Origin: Clostridioides sp. ES-S-0010-02
GTDB taxonomy: Bacteria > Bacillota > Clostridia > Peptostreptococcales > Peptostreptococcaceae
Assembly: GCA_020641055.1 (NCBI GenBank)
Contig: CP067345.1
Coordinates: 3,279,317 to 3,343,316 of the forward strand
Length of the DNA stretch: 64,000 bases
Direction of reading: 5' to 3'
Shown here: positions 51,716-60,824 of the stretch, one piece after another
Layout of the letters: the number at the start of each line of letters is the position of its first letter
How positions within the stretch are numbered: the first letter of the stretch is position 1
Translations under genes and position numbers: made by a program
The notes under the pieces: generated by a model
Database searches by the model: none
Seen by the model: only the letters and a program-made list of their open reading frames with translations
Told to the model about the DNA's origin: nothing

Positions 51716-52381
51716 TTAGTATGCAGCATTTAGTTTTTCTTCTATTTTCTTTTGAATAAATCCAAATACAAATAATATGAACCAATACACAAATCCTGCT
51801 ACTAAGAAAGCTTCTAGATATTTATATTTACTACCGCCATTATAATTTGCTGTTGCCATTATTTCTATTACCCCTATAGTAAAAGCTAGTGATGAACCCT
51901 TAATTAAATCTACAAAGTGATTAGACAATGCAGGTATAGCTACTCTTATAGCCTGTGGCATAACTATTCTTCTAAATATTTGTACATTTGTAAGTCCTAT
52001 AGAAGCCCCTGCTTCATATTGTCCCCTATCAACAGAGGAAATAGCTCCTCTTATAGTCTCTGACATATATGCTGACATATTTACTGACAAAGCAATTATT
52101 ATTGCAGTAAATGGAGACATTTCTACAAGTGCTGGAATAGCTCTTGGCAATCCAAAATATAATGCATACAATTGAACTAGCAATGGTGTGCCTCTAAAAA
52201 TTGATGTATACACTTTGACAATTTGATTTAATACTTTAACCTCATTATAGCTTATCAATGCCATTACAATTGCTATCGCTAGAGATAGTGCTAGAGATAT
52301 TAAAGCAATTATTATTGTTTCTTTAGATGCTATAAATATTTCTGGTAAAATTTTAAACATGAATGATATATCTAAACTCAT
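51716..52381 (-). CDS. Polar amino-acid ABC transporter permease
   Basis: About 221 residues of the HisMQ type with five membrane segments. The conserved features FRGTPLLVQLYALYFGLP near 60-78 and the loop YEAGASIGLTNVQIFRRIVM near 125-145 are typical of polar amino-acid importers. The start at ATG 52381 has AGGTG 6 bp upstream, overlapping the stop of the binding protein; a GTG at 52390 is less likely. It follows the binding-protein gene by 9 bp. No ATPase gene follows, so the transporter must use an ATPase encoded elsewhere. Confidence 0.88.
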   Translation of the reverse strand: MSLDISFMFKILPEIFIASKETIIIALISLALSLAIAIVMALISYNEVKVLNQIVKVYTSIFRGTPLLVQLYALYFGLPRAIPALVEMSPFTAIIIALSVNMSAYMSETIRGAISSVDRGQYEAGASIGLTNVQIFRRIVMPQAIRVAIPALSNHFVDLIKGSSLAFTIGVIEIMATANYNGGSKYKYLEAFLVAGFVYWFILFVFGFIQKKIEEKLNAAY

Positions 52382-52390
52382 AAAAGTCAC

Positions 52391-53191
52391 CTATCTCTCA
52401 ATTGTTATATCTTCCCCAAACCATTTTTTAGAAATTTCAGTAAGAGTTCCATCTTTTCTCATAGCTGTTATTGCTTCGTCAACTTTAGCTTTTAATTCTT
52501 TTGATTTTTCATCTTTTTTAAATGGATATGCATTTATCTCTTCATAGATAGGTTCTCCAACAGCTATAAAGTTTGAGCCAGCTTTTTTATTTCTAGCTGC
52601 TGTAGCTGAAACAGAAATTATTCTTGCATCAGATCTTCCAAGTTCAAGGCCTTCATATGAATCTGCTCCATCATTAAATACTAATTCCATTGAATTGTCT
52701 TTATTTTTTTCTTCCATTATAGCTCTTTCAGATGAGTTTGCACCAACCTCAACTTTCTTACCTTTTAAATCTTCAAGACTTTTTATCTTATCTTTATCTT
52801 CTGGTCTAATAGTTATCATTAAAGGATTATAAGCATATGGTACTGTGAAATCATATACTTCTTCCCTTTCTGGTGTTATACTTATTTGTTGAGCTGCTGT
52901 ATCTGCTTTTCCACTATCTACCATACCAAGTAATCCACCTGTATCCCCATTGTTTACTTCATACTTAATTTCAGAATCTAATCTTTTCCCAATTTCATTC
53001 CATATATCAATTTCAAAACCTTGCATTTTCCCATCTTCTCTAAAATTAAATGGATAATACTTTGCTCCTGTAGCTACTGTAATAGTCTTCTTTTCTTCTT
53101 TTTCAGGCTCTTCTTTTGTTGAACAACCTATTGTTAATCCACAAATAACTAACCCTAATGTTAATAAGCTTAATGCTCTTTTCCAATACAT
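52391..53191 (-). CDS. Amino-acid ABC transporter substrate-binding lipoprotein
   Basis: 266 residues: a lipoprotein signal peptide with TIGC (Cys23), then a PBP2 fold. Signatures: ATGAKYYPFNFREDGKMQGF near 40-60, EIDIWNEIGKRL, a QQISITPEREEVYDFTVPY stretch near 100-118, and a final AMRKDGTLTEISKKWFGED. These match polar amino-acid or cystine binders. It is the first gene of a two-gene unit with the permease. The ATG has GGAGGG 5 bp upstream. Exact ligand unknown. Confidence 0.88.
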   Translation of the reverse strand: MYWKRALSLLTLGLVICGLTIGCSTKEEPEKEEKKTITVATGAKYYPFNFREDGKMQGFEIDIWNEIGKRLDSEIKYEVNNGDTGGLLGMVDSGKADTAAQQISITPEREEVYDFTVPYAYNPLMITIRPEDKDKIKSLEDLKGKKVEVGANSSERAIMEEKNKDNSMELVFNDGADSYEGLELGRSDARIISVSATAARNKKAGSNFIAVGEPIYEEINAYPFKKDEKSKELKAKVDEAITAMRKDGTLTEISKKWFGEDITIER

Positions 53192-53555
53192 TAAAATCCC
53201 TCCATACTTGATGATATTTTTATTTACATGAATTTAAACTTTATTTATATACCATAATTTAGTTTTATAATTTTTAAACTTACACATCACTCTTTACTTT
53301 AATATAAGTTAAATTTAAAACATTTATTTTTATGGATATTTCTACAAAATATAAATTTATTTTCCATTTACCCCAAAATAATCGTATTATACTTTTCATA
53401 CTTTGTCTAATCGTTTTTTTCTATGTACTTTTTTAATAGAATCAAATTTTACTATATCATTGTAAAATTATAAATGTACGAAATTACAACGATTATTAAT
53501 CTAACACTAATAAGAAAATACTTTTTATTAAAAACAAAGATATTAAAATAAAAAA

Positions 53556-53587
53556 ATACTGTTAAGTAGATATTTACTTAACAGTAT
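53556..53587 (-). terminator. Terminator downstream of the CotH-family gene
   Basis: Arms ATACTGTTAAGTA (53556-53568) and TACTTAACAGTAT (53575-53587), 13 bp and perfect, with a six-base loop and seven Ts after it on the minus strand. The rest of the 417-bp gap (53192-53608) is AT-rich with no further feature I can support. Confidence 0.85.
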
Positions 53588-53608
53588 CAATATTATTTGT
53601 ATCTGAAT

Positions 53609-55489
53609 CTATTTTGACTTTATAAATCTTCTTCGGTTTATCTTTGATACACCTACTAGCATAACTGACATGATTATCATTGAAACTCCACCTAAAATTA
53701 ATTTAGAGTATGTTGTTGTTTTATTCATAGAGTCGCCTCCTTTATTACCAAAACCCCCAGCTTCCTTTGGATTACCTTGACTTCTATCTATATTCATATC
53801 TCCATTTTTACCATTCATATCACCCTTATCCATATTTCCCATTCCTGGTGGTGTTTTACCATCCATGCCTTCAGGTGGCTCTGGCATGCCACTCATCTTA
53901 TCATCAGAATTTTCTGTGTCTTTACTTTCACTTGAACTATTATCATCAGAAGTTTCCTTAGTTGAAGAAGATTCTCCACTTAATTGAGCTTTTATAGTTT
54001 TACTCATATTTTCTGCAACTTCTAAAACTCCTGGTATTGACTTTCCACCTTTACCCATAGACCCTCCTGACTTTTCATTAGTATCATCACCACTTTTATT
54101 GGTATTTGTATTATTCTCATTTTCACTATTATCTGTAGTGTTATTTTGAGTATCATTATCCGTATTAGTTTTGGCTTTGCTTAATGTTAATTCAGCATTA
54201 ACTTCTTTTTCATTACTCTTGTTTTCAAAACTCTTATTTTCATTGTTAGATTCTTTATTATTAGATTCTTTATCACCAAATCCCTTATTATCACTAGAGT
54301 CTTCAATTGAAGATGTTATATTTTTTTCAAATTCTTCATAAGTATAAAATGCTGTTGGGTCTTCTTTTACATATGATGCTATCAAGTCATGTAATTTTGT
54401 TGTCATATTTTCCAGATAATCTGAATCCAAGTACTTGGTTACTATTTCTTCTAGATATTCATGATACTTAGCTTTATATGTATCATTTTTTAATAATGCA
54501 GATATTAAAGGTCTATCTTCCAAATTACCTGTTGTAGGTTCATCAATAGCTATAGATTGACTACCTCCACCAAAACCACTAAATCCACCAAATGACATAT
54601 TAAAGTCCCATGGCAACATAGAAAACACTCCATCTTGTTCATATAAATAGTAATTATGAGCGAAACTACCTTGATAACTATCAAGATTTAATAAAGCTGT
54701 ACTTATTGCTATATTTTTGAGGACAGAATCTACATCAAGATATTTTTCAATATCCTCACCTGTATCTAAAGATTTTAGTAGTTTTGTAACTTTAGACCAA
54801 TCAGCCGTTTTCTTGTCACTTTCAACGATTAGATTTGAGTAACTATCTGGGTCATCACCCTCATATTGTAATGAAGCTCCTTCATCTGATTTGTATAAGT
54901 CTCCAGTTACATCTCCAAAATTATTTTCAAGATAAGATTCTTTTAACCCTTCTACTGCCAAATATAATCCATGATATTCACCATTTATAGAAACTTTAGC
55001 ATATGCAAATTCTGGAGTAGCTAATCCCATCTCCTCACAGACACTATAAGTTAAAAATTCTCTCATATAAGATGGATCAGAATAACAGTTATTAAGGTTT
55101 AATTGAGTAAGACCTTCCATACTTTGACTAGTATTATATTTATCGAAATTAATCTTATAGCTATATCTATCACTATCACTATTTGCTACAGATGTAAGAC
55201 TTGAATTTCCTTTAGTTCTTATACCAACGTTTCCATATGTGTCTCCATTTACAGTTACTTTTGCAACTTTAAATTCTTCTTTTATAGCATTTTCATTCAT
55301 GTCTTCCAAGTCACTTTCATCTATTTCTATATTAACTTCCATAACCTCGTCTCTGTCAAAATATTTTTCAATATATACATTGCTATATAAATCAACATTT
55401 TTATTACCATATGTACTGTAAACTCCAACTACTGCACATAAAAATATAACCATAATTGAGATAAGAAGGGTAAATTTTTTATCTTTCAT
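53609..55489 (-). CDS. CotH-family (secreted protein kinase-like) membrane protein with Ser/Asn-rich tail
   Basis: 626 residues: an N-terminal membrane segment (7-26), a CotH domain (PF08757, about 45-395), a low-complexity Ser/Asn/Asp/Gly region (about 395-595) and a C-terminal membrane helix (about 598-617) with a basic end. CotH active-site stretches: LNLDSYQGSFAHNYYLY (267-283) and LPWDFNMSFGG (292-302). CotH kinases phosphorylate spore-coat proteins in Bacillus; this one looks fixed in the membrane at both ends with the domain outside. The Ser-rich tail could be a phosphorylation target (inference). It is last in an operon with DUF4956 and VTC-domain genes. Confidence 0.85.
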   Translation of the reverse strand: MKDKKFTLLISIMVIFLCAVVGVYSTYGNKNVDLYSNVYIEKYFDRDEVMEVNIEIDESDLEDMNENAIKEEFKVAKVTVNGDTYGNVGIRTKGNSSLTSVANSDSDRYSYKINFDKYNTSQSMEGLTQLNLNNCYSDPSYMREFLTYSVCEEMGLATPEFAYAKVSINGEYHGLYLAVEGLKESYLENNFGDVTGDLYKSDEGASLQYEGDDPDSYSNLIVESDKKTADWSKVTKLLKSLDTGEDIEKYLDVDSVLKNIAISTALLNLDSYQGSFAHNYYLYEQDGVFSMLPWDFNMSFGGFSGFGGGSQSIAIDEPTTGNLEDRPLISALLKNDTYKAKYHEYLEEIVTKYLDSDYLENMTTKLHDLIASYVKEDPTAFYTYEEFEKNITSSIEDSSDNKGFGDKESNNKESNNENKSFENKSNEKEVNAELTLSKAKTNTDNDTQNNTTDNSENENNTNTNKSGDDTNEKSGGSMGKGGKSIPGVLEVAENMSKTIKAQLSGESSSTKETSDDNSSSESKDTENSDDKMSGMPEPPEGMDGKTPPGMGNMDKGDMNGKNGDMNIDRSQGNPKEAGGFGNKGGDSMNKTTTYSKLILGGVSMIIMSVMLVGVSKINRRRFIKSK

Positions 55490-55505
55490 AAAAGATTACT
55501 CCTCT

Positions 55506-56180
55506 CTATGCTACATAGTCACCATTATAACTTACAAGAACTGCATTAGTAACTCCATCGACTTGGCTTAAGTCATTTATAAGACTTGTTTCTCCGTCTT
55601 TCATTCTTACTTCAAATACCAATTCTATACCTTTTTCTGGTGTAACACTTTTTGATTTTATTTGATATTTAGAAAATACTTTTTTAATTTTGTCAGTTGC
55701 AATATCTTCTGAATTCTCATTATTACAATTTACCATCAATATATATGGTGTTTCAGATATTGTTTTGTTTGAAAAGAATATTAGAATCAATCCCATGATT
55801 ACTGAACCCATAACAGCTAATGGAATCAAACCTGCACCTAAAACTATACCTGAGCCTAATGACCAAAATAGAAATACCAAATCCATTGGGTCTTTAATTG
55901 CTGTTCTAAATCTTACTATAGATAAAGCACCAACCATACCTAGAGATAAAACTACATTTGATGTAACTGCCAATATTACGAAAGTTGTAAGCATTGTAAG
56001 TGCTACAAGTGACACATTAAATGGTCGAGAATACATAATACCCATATAGGTTTTTTTGTAAATCATATATATAAACAAACCTACTAAAAATGCTGAACCT
56101 AGAGCTAAAGCACTATCTACAAATGAAAAACCTGATACATTTTCTATAAAACTTGATTTAAAAATATCGTTAAACGTCAT
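55506..56180 (-). CDS. DUF4956 membrane protein
   Basis: About 224 residues with four membrane segments (roughly 22-140) and a C-terminal soluble domain (about 150-224). The mid-region SLGMVGALSIVRFRTAIKDP followed by DLVFLFWSLGSGIVLGAG is characteristic of the DUF4956 family (PF16316). The function of the family is unknown. It sits 16 bp upstream of the CotH-like gene and 77 bp downstream of the VTC-domain gene. ATG at 56180 is preferred, because the ATG at 56192 has no space between it and the AGGAAGG box, though 12 bp is also long. Confidence 0.82.
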   Translation of the reverse strand: MTFNDIFKSSFIENVSGFSFVDSALALGSAFLVGLFIYMIYKKTYMGIMYSRPFNVSLVALTMLTTFVILAVTSNVVLSLGMVGALSIVRFRTAIKDPMDLVFLFWSLGSGIVLGAGLIPLAVMGSVIMGLILIFFSNKTISETPYILMVNCNNENSEDIATDKIKKVFSKYQIKSKSVTPEKGIELVFEVRMKDGETSLINDLSQVDGVTNAVLVSYNGDYVA

Positions 56181-56257
56181 AACTAAAATCATCCTTCCTA
56201 TTTTTTAATTTTTTTATTTTATTTGGACGCTCTTTACCTAAAATTTGAATTTAAATC

Positions 56258-56947
56258 CTATATATACAATCTACTTGATGCATACTTTGAAACTGCTGTA
56301 GAAGTAGTTTTATTAATCTGAACCAAATCTTTTATAAAATCTGGTATAAACTCATCATATTTAACTTCTAATACAGTCATATTTTCATCAATAACTGATA
56401 CTGTTGGTAATTCTTTATTGAATAAATTGACTGAATTTACAGAAGTCTTAATATTGCTATCGATTGTAACTCTTACATTTCCAAGTGGATAGACAAAAGC
56501 TTCTCTATCATAATCAACTATACTTTTTGCCTCCAATCTTTCACATTTTATTTTTAAATAAAATTCTCTTAATAAGCAGTTTGTTGATTCTTTTAAAAAC
56601 TCAATGTCATTTTTTAATATCTTCTCTACTTCTTTTTTAGTTAAACTAGCTGACAGTTTTGATGTCATATTATAATGTTTTATTTTCTTCTCCAATTTTA
56701 TATAAGAAAGGTCATTGTTATAAAATCTTATTCTAAACTTTTCTCTCATTGCAACTCCATTTAACTTATCTAAAAGTGCTTTATCTTCAGGAGTGTCAAA
56801 ATATAAACTTCTGATAAGATACTTTCCATCTTTTGATGCATTTCTATCTTTTTTCATTATTGGATAAAGTCTTGATTTTAAAGCTAGGACATCAGCTTCA
56901 GTTATTTTGTGTTTCATCTCAAATCTATAGTTTAACTTCTTATCCAT
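56258..56947 (-). CDS. VTC-domain (polyphosphate polymerase-like) protein
   Basis: About 229 residues forming one VTC/triphosphate-tunnel-type domain (PF09359). Tunnel residues visible: YRFEMKHK near the N-terminus, IRSLYFDTP near 44, MREKFRIRFYN near 66, YIKLEKKIK near 82, VRVTIDSN near 156 and TVLEVKYDEF near 190. In yeast Vtc4 this domain makes polyphosphate from ATP. Here it is cytoplasmic with no membrane segment and is the first gene of the three-gene unit. ATG 56947 has GAGGTG 7 bp upstream; the in-frame GTG at 56956 lies within that box. Actual polymerase activity is not proven. Confidence 0.82.
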   Translation of the reverse strand: MDKKLNYRFEMKHKITEADVLALKSRLYPIMKKDRNASKDGKYLIRSLYFDTPEDKALLDKLNGVAMREKFRIRFYNNDLSYIKLEKKIKHYNMTSKLSASLTKKEVEKILKNDIEFLKESTNCLLREFYLKIKCERLEAKSIVDYDREAFVYPLGNVRVTIDSNIKTSVNSVNLFNKELPTVSVIDENMTVLEVKYDEFIPDFIKDLVQINKTTSTAVSKYASSRLYI

Positions 56948-57164
56948 TATTATCACCTCTCAATTCATTTAACTATGTTTGATTTATTTTATATTTAGAG
57001 TATACTTCACTTGACTTTGTTAAATCTCCGTAAAATAAGTGCATCTTTATGGCATATATGTGGCAAACAAGATTAAGCTGATGAGATTTCTATAAATTTA
57101 TTAAATTTTATATGGTATTAGATTCTGTATAGTCAGTGAATAGTTGTTTTAGAGATAAAAAAAA

Positions 57165-57253
57165 AGAAGATGTCATTTATAGATAAATTAAATATTTCAA
57201 ATAAAAAATCAAGTTTCTTATTCAAAATGATATAATCCATAATTCCATCTTCT
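57165..57253 (-). terminator. Possible long-loop terminator after the LysE-family gene
   Basis: On the minus strand AGAAGATG (from 57253) and CATCTTCT (to 57165) pair over 8 bp with a 73-nt loop, followed immediately by nine Ts. Weak because of the large loop. The rest of the 335-bp gap (56957-57291) contains no riboswitch or promoter I can defend. Confidence 0.35.
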
Positions 57254-57291
57254 AAATTTATAATACCAAATAATTAAATTTATATGCTTAA

Positions 57292-57879
57292 TTATGTTAA
57301 AATTAGTTTTACTGCACTCCAAACAAGTACTAGTGCCATAATAATATTAATTACTTTATAATGCTTGTTTATATATTTTTGTAAAATACCTCCTGCTAGA
57401 GCCCATGTCAAAGTCCCAGATATGCCTACAATACTATTACAAACTGCTGCTGATAATAAATATTCAACTGACTGTGACACAGGTATTACATACCCTGTAT
57501 ATACAGTAATAGCAAATATTATAATTTTTACATTGACAAACTGCAAAATAAATCCAGTCCAAAAGGATTCTTTCTTCACATCACTATCATTGTTTGGTTT
57601 GCTCTTAGCTACTTGTATTGCTAACCAAATAATATAAAGTGCTCCTATGTACTTCATAATACCAGTAATCATTGGTATAAACTTTGATAATTCAAGGCAT
57701 CCAAGAGCACATATAAACATAATACATATAAATCCCATACTAATTCCTATAACCACTGACTTTCCTTTTTTCCATCCATTATTACTAATTGTGTTTAATG
57801 CAAGAATATTATTAGGTCCTGGTGTAAAACCTGTAACAAATGCGTATGGTAAAAAAGACAATAAAACTTCACTCAACAC
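57292..57879 (-). CDS. LysE/RhtB-family amino-acid exporter
   Basis: 195 residues with six membrane segments. The family signature FTPGPNNILALNTISNNGWK near residues 18-37 and the following GISMGFICIMFICALG region are clear. Members export amino acids or related compounds. It is transcribed divergently from a LysR-type regulator 106 bp away, the usual arrangement for LysR-controlled exporters such as LysE/LysG. The substrate is unknown. Confidence 0.87.
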   Translation of the reverse strand: MLSEVLLSFLPYAFVTGFTPGPNNILALNTISNNGWKKGKSVVIGISMGFICIMFICALGCLELSKFIPMITGIMKYIGALYIIWLAIQVAKSKPNNDSDVKKESFWTGFILQFVNVKIIIFAITVYTGYVIPVSQSVEYLLSAAVCNSIVGISGTLTWALAGGILQKYINKHYKVINIIMALVLVWSAVKLILT

Positions 57880-57985
57880 TTGTAATCACTCTCCTTTTAT
57901 ATTATAATACTATAAATCAAACAATAAAAAAAATCGAAATATTTAAATCTATACTTCAATTATATTGAATGAAATGAGGATGAGC

Positions 57986-58873
57986 ATGTATTTTAAATAC
58001 CTACAAACTTTTAAAACCATAATAGAAGAAGGTAGTTTTTCTAAAGCAGCAAATAAACTCAATTACACACAATCAACAATAACATTCCAAGTGCAACAGT
58101 TAGAACAAGAGCTATCTACACACTTATTTGAAAAGATAGGAAGAAAAATGGTTCTAACTAAAGCTGGCAAAAATCTAATACCTTATGTGGATGACGTTCT
58201 ATGTTCTGTTGATAAAATGAAGAATTTTGGTACTGACTTGTCTGAGTTACGTGGTGATTTACATATCGCAATGGGAGAAACTCTTATTTGTTATAAAATA
58301 CCTCCTATTTTAAAACGTTTTCATGAAATGGCACCAAATGCAAGGCTATTTCTTCGCTCAATGAATTGCTATGATATTAGAAATTCTTTGCTTGCAGGAA
58401 GCATTGATTTAGGAATATTTTATAAAGATATTGGAGGCTTGGGAAATTCTATTTCTACCTATACTGTTGGAGAATCACCTTTGACACTAGTTGCATCTCC
58501 AAAAGTAAAAAAACAATTCCCTGATTTTATTACTCCAAACCAAGAATTAGATATACCTTTCATAATAGATGAGCCAGCATGTATTTTTAGACAAATGTTT
58601 GAATCATATTTAAATGAAAAAAATATTACTCTAGACCATACGATTGAACTCTGGAGTATACCTACTATTAAAAATTTAGTAAAAAATGATATGGGAGTGT
58701 CATACCTTCCTACGTTTGCAGTAGAAGATGATTTGAAGACAGGAGAACTATGTGCAATAGATACAGAGTTAGATGATAGAAGCATTGTAGCAGTATGTGG
58801 CCATCATAAAAATAAGTGGATTAGTCCCCTTATGCAATTATTTATTGATTTAGTTGTTTCAAATGAAAAATAG
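57986..58873 (+). CDS. LysR-family transcriptional regulator
   Basis: 295 residues: an N-terminal winged HTH (about 3-60; FKTIIEEGSFSKAANKLNYT, then QSTITFQVQQLEQEL) and a C-terminal effector-binding domain of the periplasmic-binding type (about 85-290). I place the start at ATG 57986, with GAGGA 5 bp upstream, giving the standard MYFKYLQTF start. It is divergent from the LysE-type exporter and likely controls it in response to the exported amino acid or analogue (inference from arrangement). A strong terminator follows at once. Confidence 0.9.
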   Translation: MYFKYLQTFKTIIEEGSFSKAANKLNYTQSTITFQVQQLEQELSTHLFEKIGRKMVLTKAGKNLIPYVDDVLCSVDKMKNFGTDLSELRGDLHIAMGETLICYKIPPILKRFHEMAPNARLFLRSMNCYDIRNSLLAGSIDLGIFYKDIGGLGNSISTYTVGESPLTLVASPKVKKQFPDFITPNQELDIPFIIDEPACIFRQMFESYLNEKNITLDHTIELWSIPTIKNLVKNDMGVSYLPTFAVEDDLKTGELCAIDTELDDRSIVAVCGHHKNKWISPLMQLFIDLVVSNEK

Positions 58874-58903
58874 ATAGACTTATTTAAAATAAGTCTATCT
58901 ATT
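58869..58903. terminator. Bidirectional terminator between the LysR gene and the ABC exporter
   Basis: Perfect 16-bp arms (58869-58884 and 58888-58903; AATAGATAGACTTATT and its complement) around a three-base loop. The stem overlaps the LysR stop codon and separates two convergent genes. Confidence 0.87.
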
Positions 58904-58926
58904 TCTTATCATATTAATTATTTTAA

Positions 58927-60789
58927 TTACACAACTTCTTCGTCATATTCACTTGAAAATTGGCTATTATAAAGTTCTTCATAAAATCCTTTATTTTCAA
59001 TAAGTTCTTTGTGATTTCCTTGTTCAATAATAGTACCTTCTTTCATTACTAATATTAAATCCGCATCACGAATAGTGGATAATCTATGTGCAATAACGAA
59101 GCTAGTTCTTCCCTTCATTAAGTTATTCATTGCCTTTTGAATCTCAACCTCTGTTCTAGTATCTACGCTAGAGGTTGCCTCATCAAGAATTAACACTGAT
59201 GGGTCTGAAAGTATTGCCCTGGCAATTGTTAAAAGTTGTTTCTGACCTTGAGATAGATTAGAAGCGTCCTCAGTCAATACGGTATCATAACCTTGAGGTA
59301 AAGTTCTTATAAAGTGGTCTACTCTTGCTGATTTTGCTGCATTTACAATCTCATCCATTGTAGCATCTGACTTACTATAAGCAATATTTTCTTTTATACT
59401 ACCATTAAATAGCCATGTATCTTGTAGAACCATTCCAAACATAGTTCTAAGTTCTCCACGTTTTAAGTCTTTTATATTAACTCCATCAATAGTAATTCTT
59501 CCACCTTGTATCTCATAAAACCTCATAAGTAAATTTACAAGAGTTGTCTTCCCAGCTCCTGTAGGTCCAACAATTGCAATCTTATCTCCTGCATTCAATT
59601 TAATATTAATATCTTTCATAAGAATAGAATCATCACTATATCCAAATTTAACATGTTCAAATTCCACTTTACCTTTAGGCATATTGATAACTTTTGAATC
59701 TTCTTTGTCCTTTATTTCTTCAACTTCATCCATAACTTTAAAAACTCTCTCTGCAGATGCAATTGCAGCTTGAAGCATATTTACAATATAAGATATCTCT
59801 GTAGTAGGCTCTGATGCTTGATTTACATATTGTATAAACGCCTGTATACTACCAAGAGTCATTGCTCCAGTTGATGCAAATACACCTCCCACAACTGCTA
59901 TAATAACATACCCAATTTGATTTATAAATCTAATAATTGGAGATATAGCATATGATGAGAATTGAGCTTTTCTACTAGCATTATAAAGATTTTGATTTAA
60001 TTCTTTGAAGTTTTTTATAGTATCTTTTTCTTTACTAAATGCCTTGACTACTATTTGACCAGTAAACATCTCTTCTATATTGCTATTTAATTCTCCCAAT
60101 GCTTTTTGATTTTCTGAAAATCTATTTTGTGATTTTCTTGCAATTATAACAGTAATACCTAAGGAAACAAGCAATGTTACAGCTGATACTATTGTAAGTG
60201 GTATACTTATGCTTATCATCATTACAATAGAACCAATCACTGTGACCACTGCCGTAATAAGTTGCATTAACCCTTCTTGTAAACTATCTGCTACCTTCTC
60301 TAAATCATTTGTTACGATACTAAGTGTTTCCCCTTTTTTGTGGGAATCATAGTACTTAAGAGGAAGCTTATTTAATTTATCACTTAAATCTTTTCTCATG
60401 TTAAGAACTAAATTTTGTGCAACCCCTGACATAATATATTGTTGTATATATATGAATACTGCACTAATCAAATATAACCCTAGAAGTATTGATATTATAC
60501 CTCCCATAGTACTAAAATTCACACTGAACTTTGTACCTGTTTGAACTGCAGTCTTAATCCCATTAAATAATTGGTCAATAGCTTTTCCCATAACCATTGG
60601 TGCTAAAACTGTAAGAGCTGAACTTACTAATACTGAAATAAAAATCATTAATAACTTAAATTTTTGTTTTTTCATATATTCCAATAATCTTTTAGTAGTC
60701 TTTTTTGCATTTTTAGCTTTTTCTGCTGACATACCATCCTCAAAACTAAGTACATCTACATCTTGTTTTTCTGTTATTTTTTCACTCAT
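58927..60789 (-). CDS. Multidrug-type ABC exporter, half-transporter B (canonical NBD)
   Basis: 620 residues: a charged N-terminal extension (1-35), six membrane segments (about 45-340) and an NBD. Walker A GPTGAGKTTL near 408, Q-loop, signature LSQGQKQLLTIARA near 510 and Walker B VLILDEATSSVD with the catalytic Glu kept, then the switch His in IAHRLST. It is 35 bp downstream of a second half-transporter with a degenerate site, so the two very likely form a heterodimer of the LmrCD/BmrCD/TM287-288 type. The exporter is divergent from a MerR-family regulator, consistent with drug-induced efflux. Confidence 0.9.
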   Translation of the reverse strand: MSEKITEKQDVDVLSFEDGMSAEKAKNAKKTTKRLLEYMKKQKFKLLMIFISVLVSSALTVLAPMVMGKAIDQLFNGIKTAVQTGTKFSVNFSTMGGIISILLGLYLISAVFIYIQQYIMSGVAQNLVLNMRKDLSDKLNKLPLKYYDSHKKGETLSIVTNDLEKVADSLQEGLMQLITAVVTVIGSIVMMISISIPLTIVSAVTLLVSLGITVIIARKSQNRFSENQKALGELNSNIEEMFTGQIVVKAFSKEKDTIKNFKELNQNLYNASRKAQFSSYAISPIIRFINQIGYVIIAVVGGVFASTGAMTLGSIQAFIQYVNQASEPTTEISYIVNMLQAAIASAERVFKVMDEVEEIKDKEDSKVINMPKGKVEFEHVKFGYSDDSILMKDINIKLNAGDKIAIVGPTGAGKTTLVNLLMRFYEIQGGRITIDGVNIKDLKRGELRTMFGMVLQDTWLFNGSIKENIAYSKSDATMDEIVNAAKSARVDHFIRTLPQGYDTVLTEDASNLSQGQKQLLTIARAILSDPSVLILDEATSSVDTRTEVEIQKAMNNLMKGRTSFVIAHRLSTIRDADLILVMKEGTIIEQGNHKELIENKGFYEELYNSQFSSEYDEEVV

Positions 60790-60824
60790 ATTACACCTCC
60801 AAATACACAGATTGATTCTTCACT

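Noticed and set aside
53192-53608. A CodY box or other operator upstream of the amino-acid importer
   Set aside because: No close match to the CodY consensus could be found; only AT-rich sequence is visible besides the terminator.
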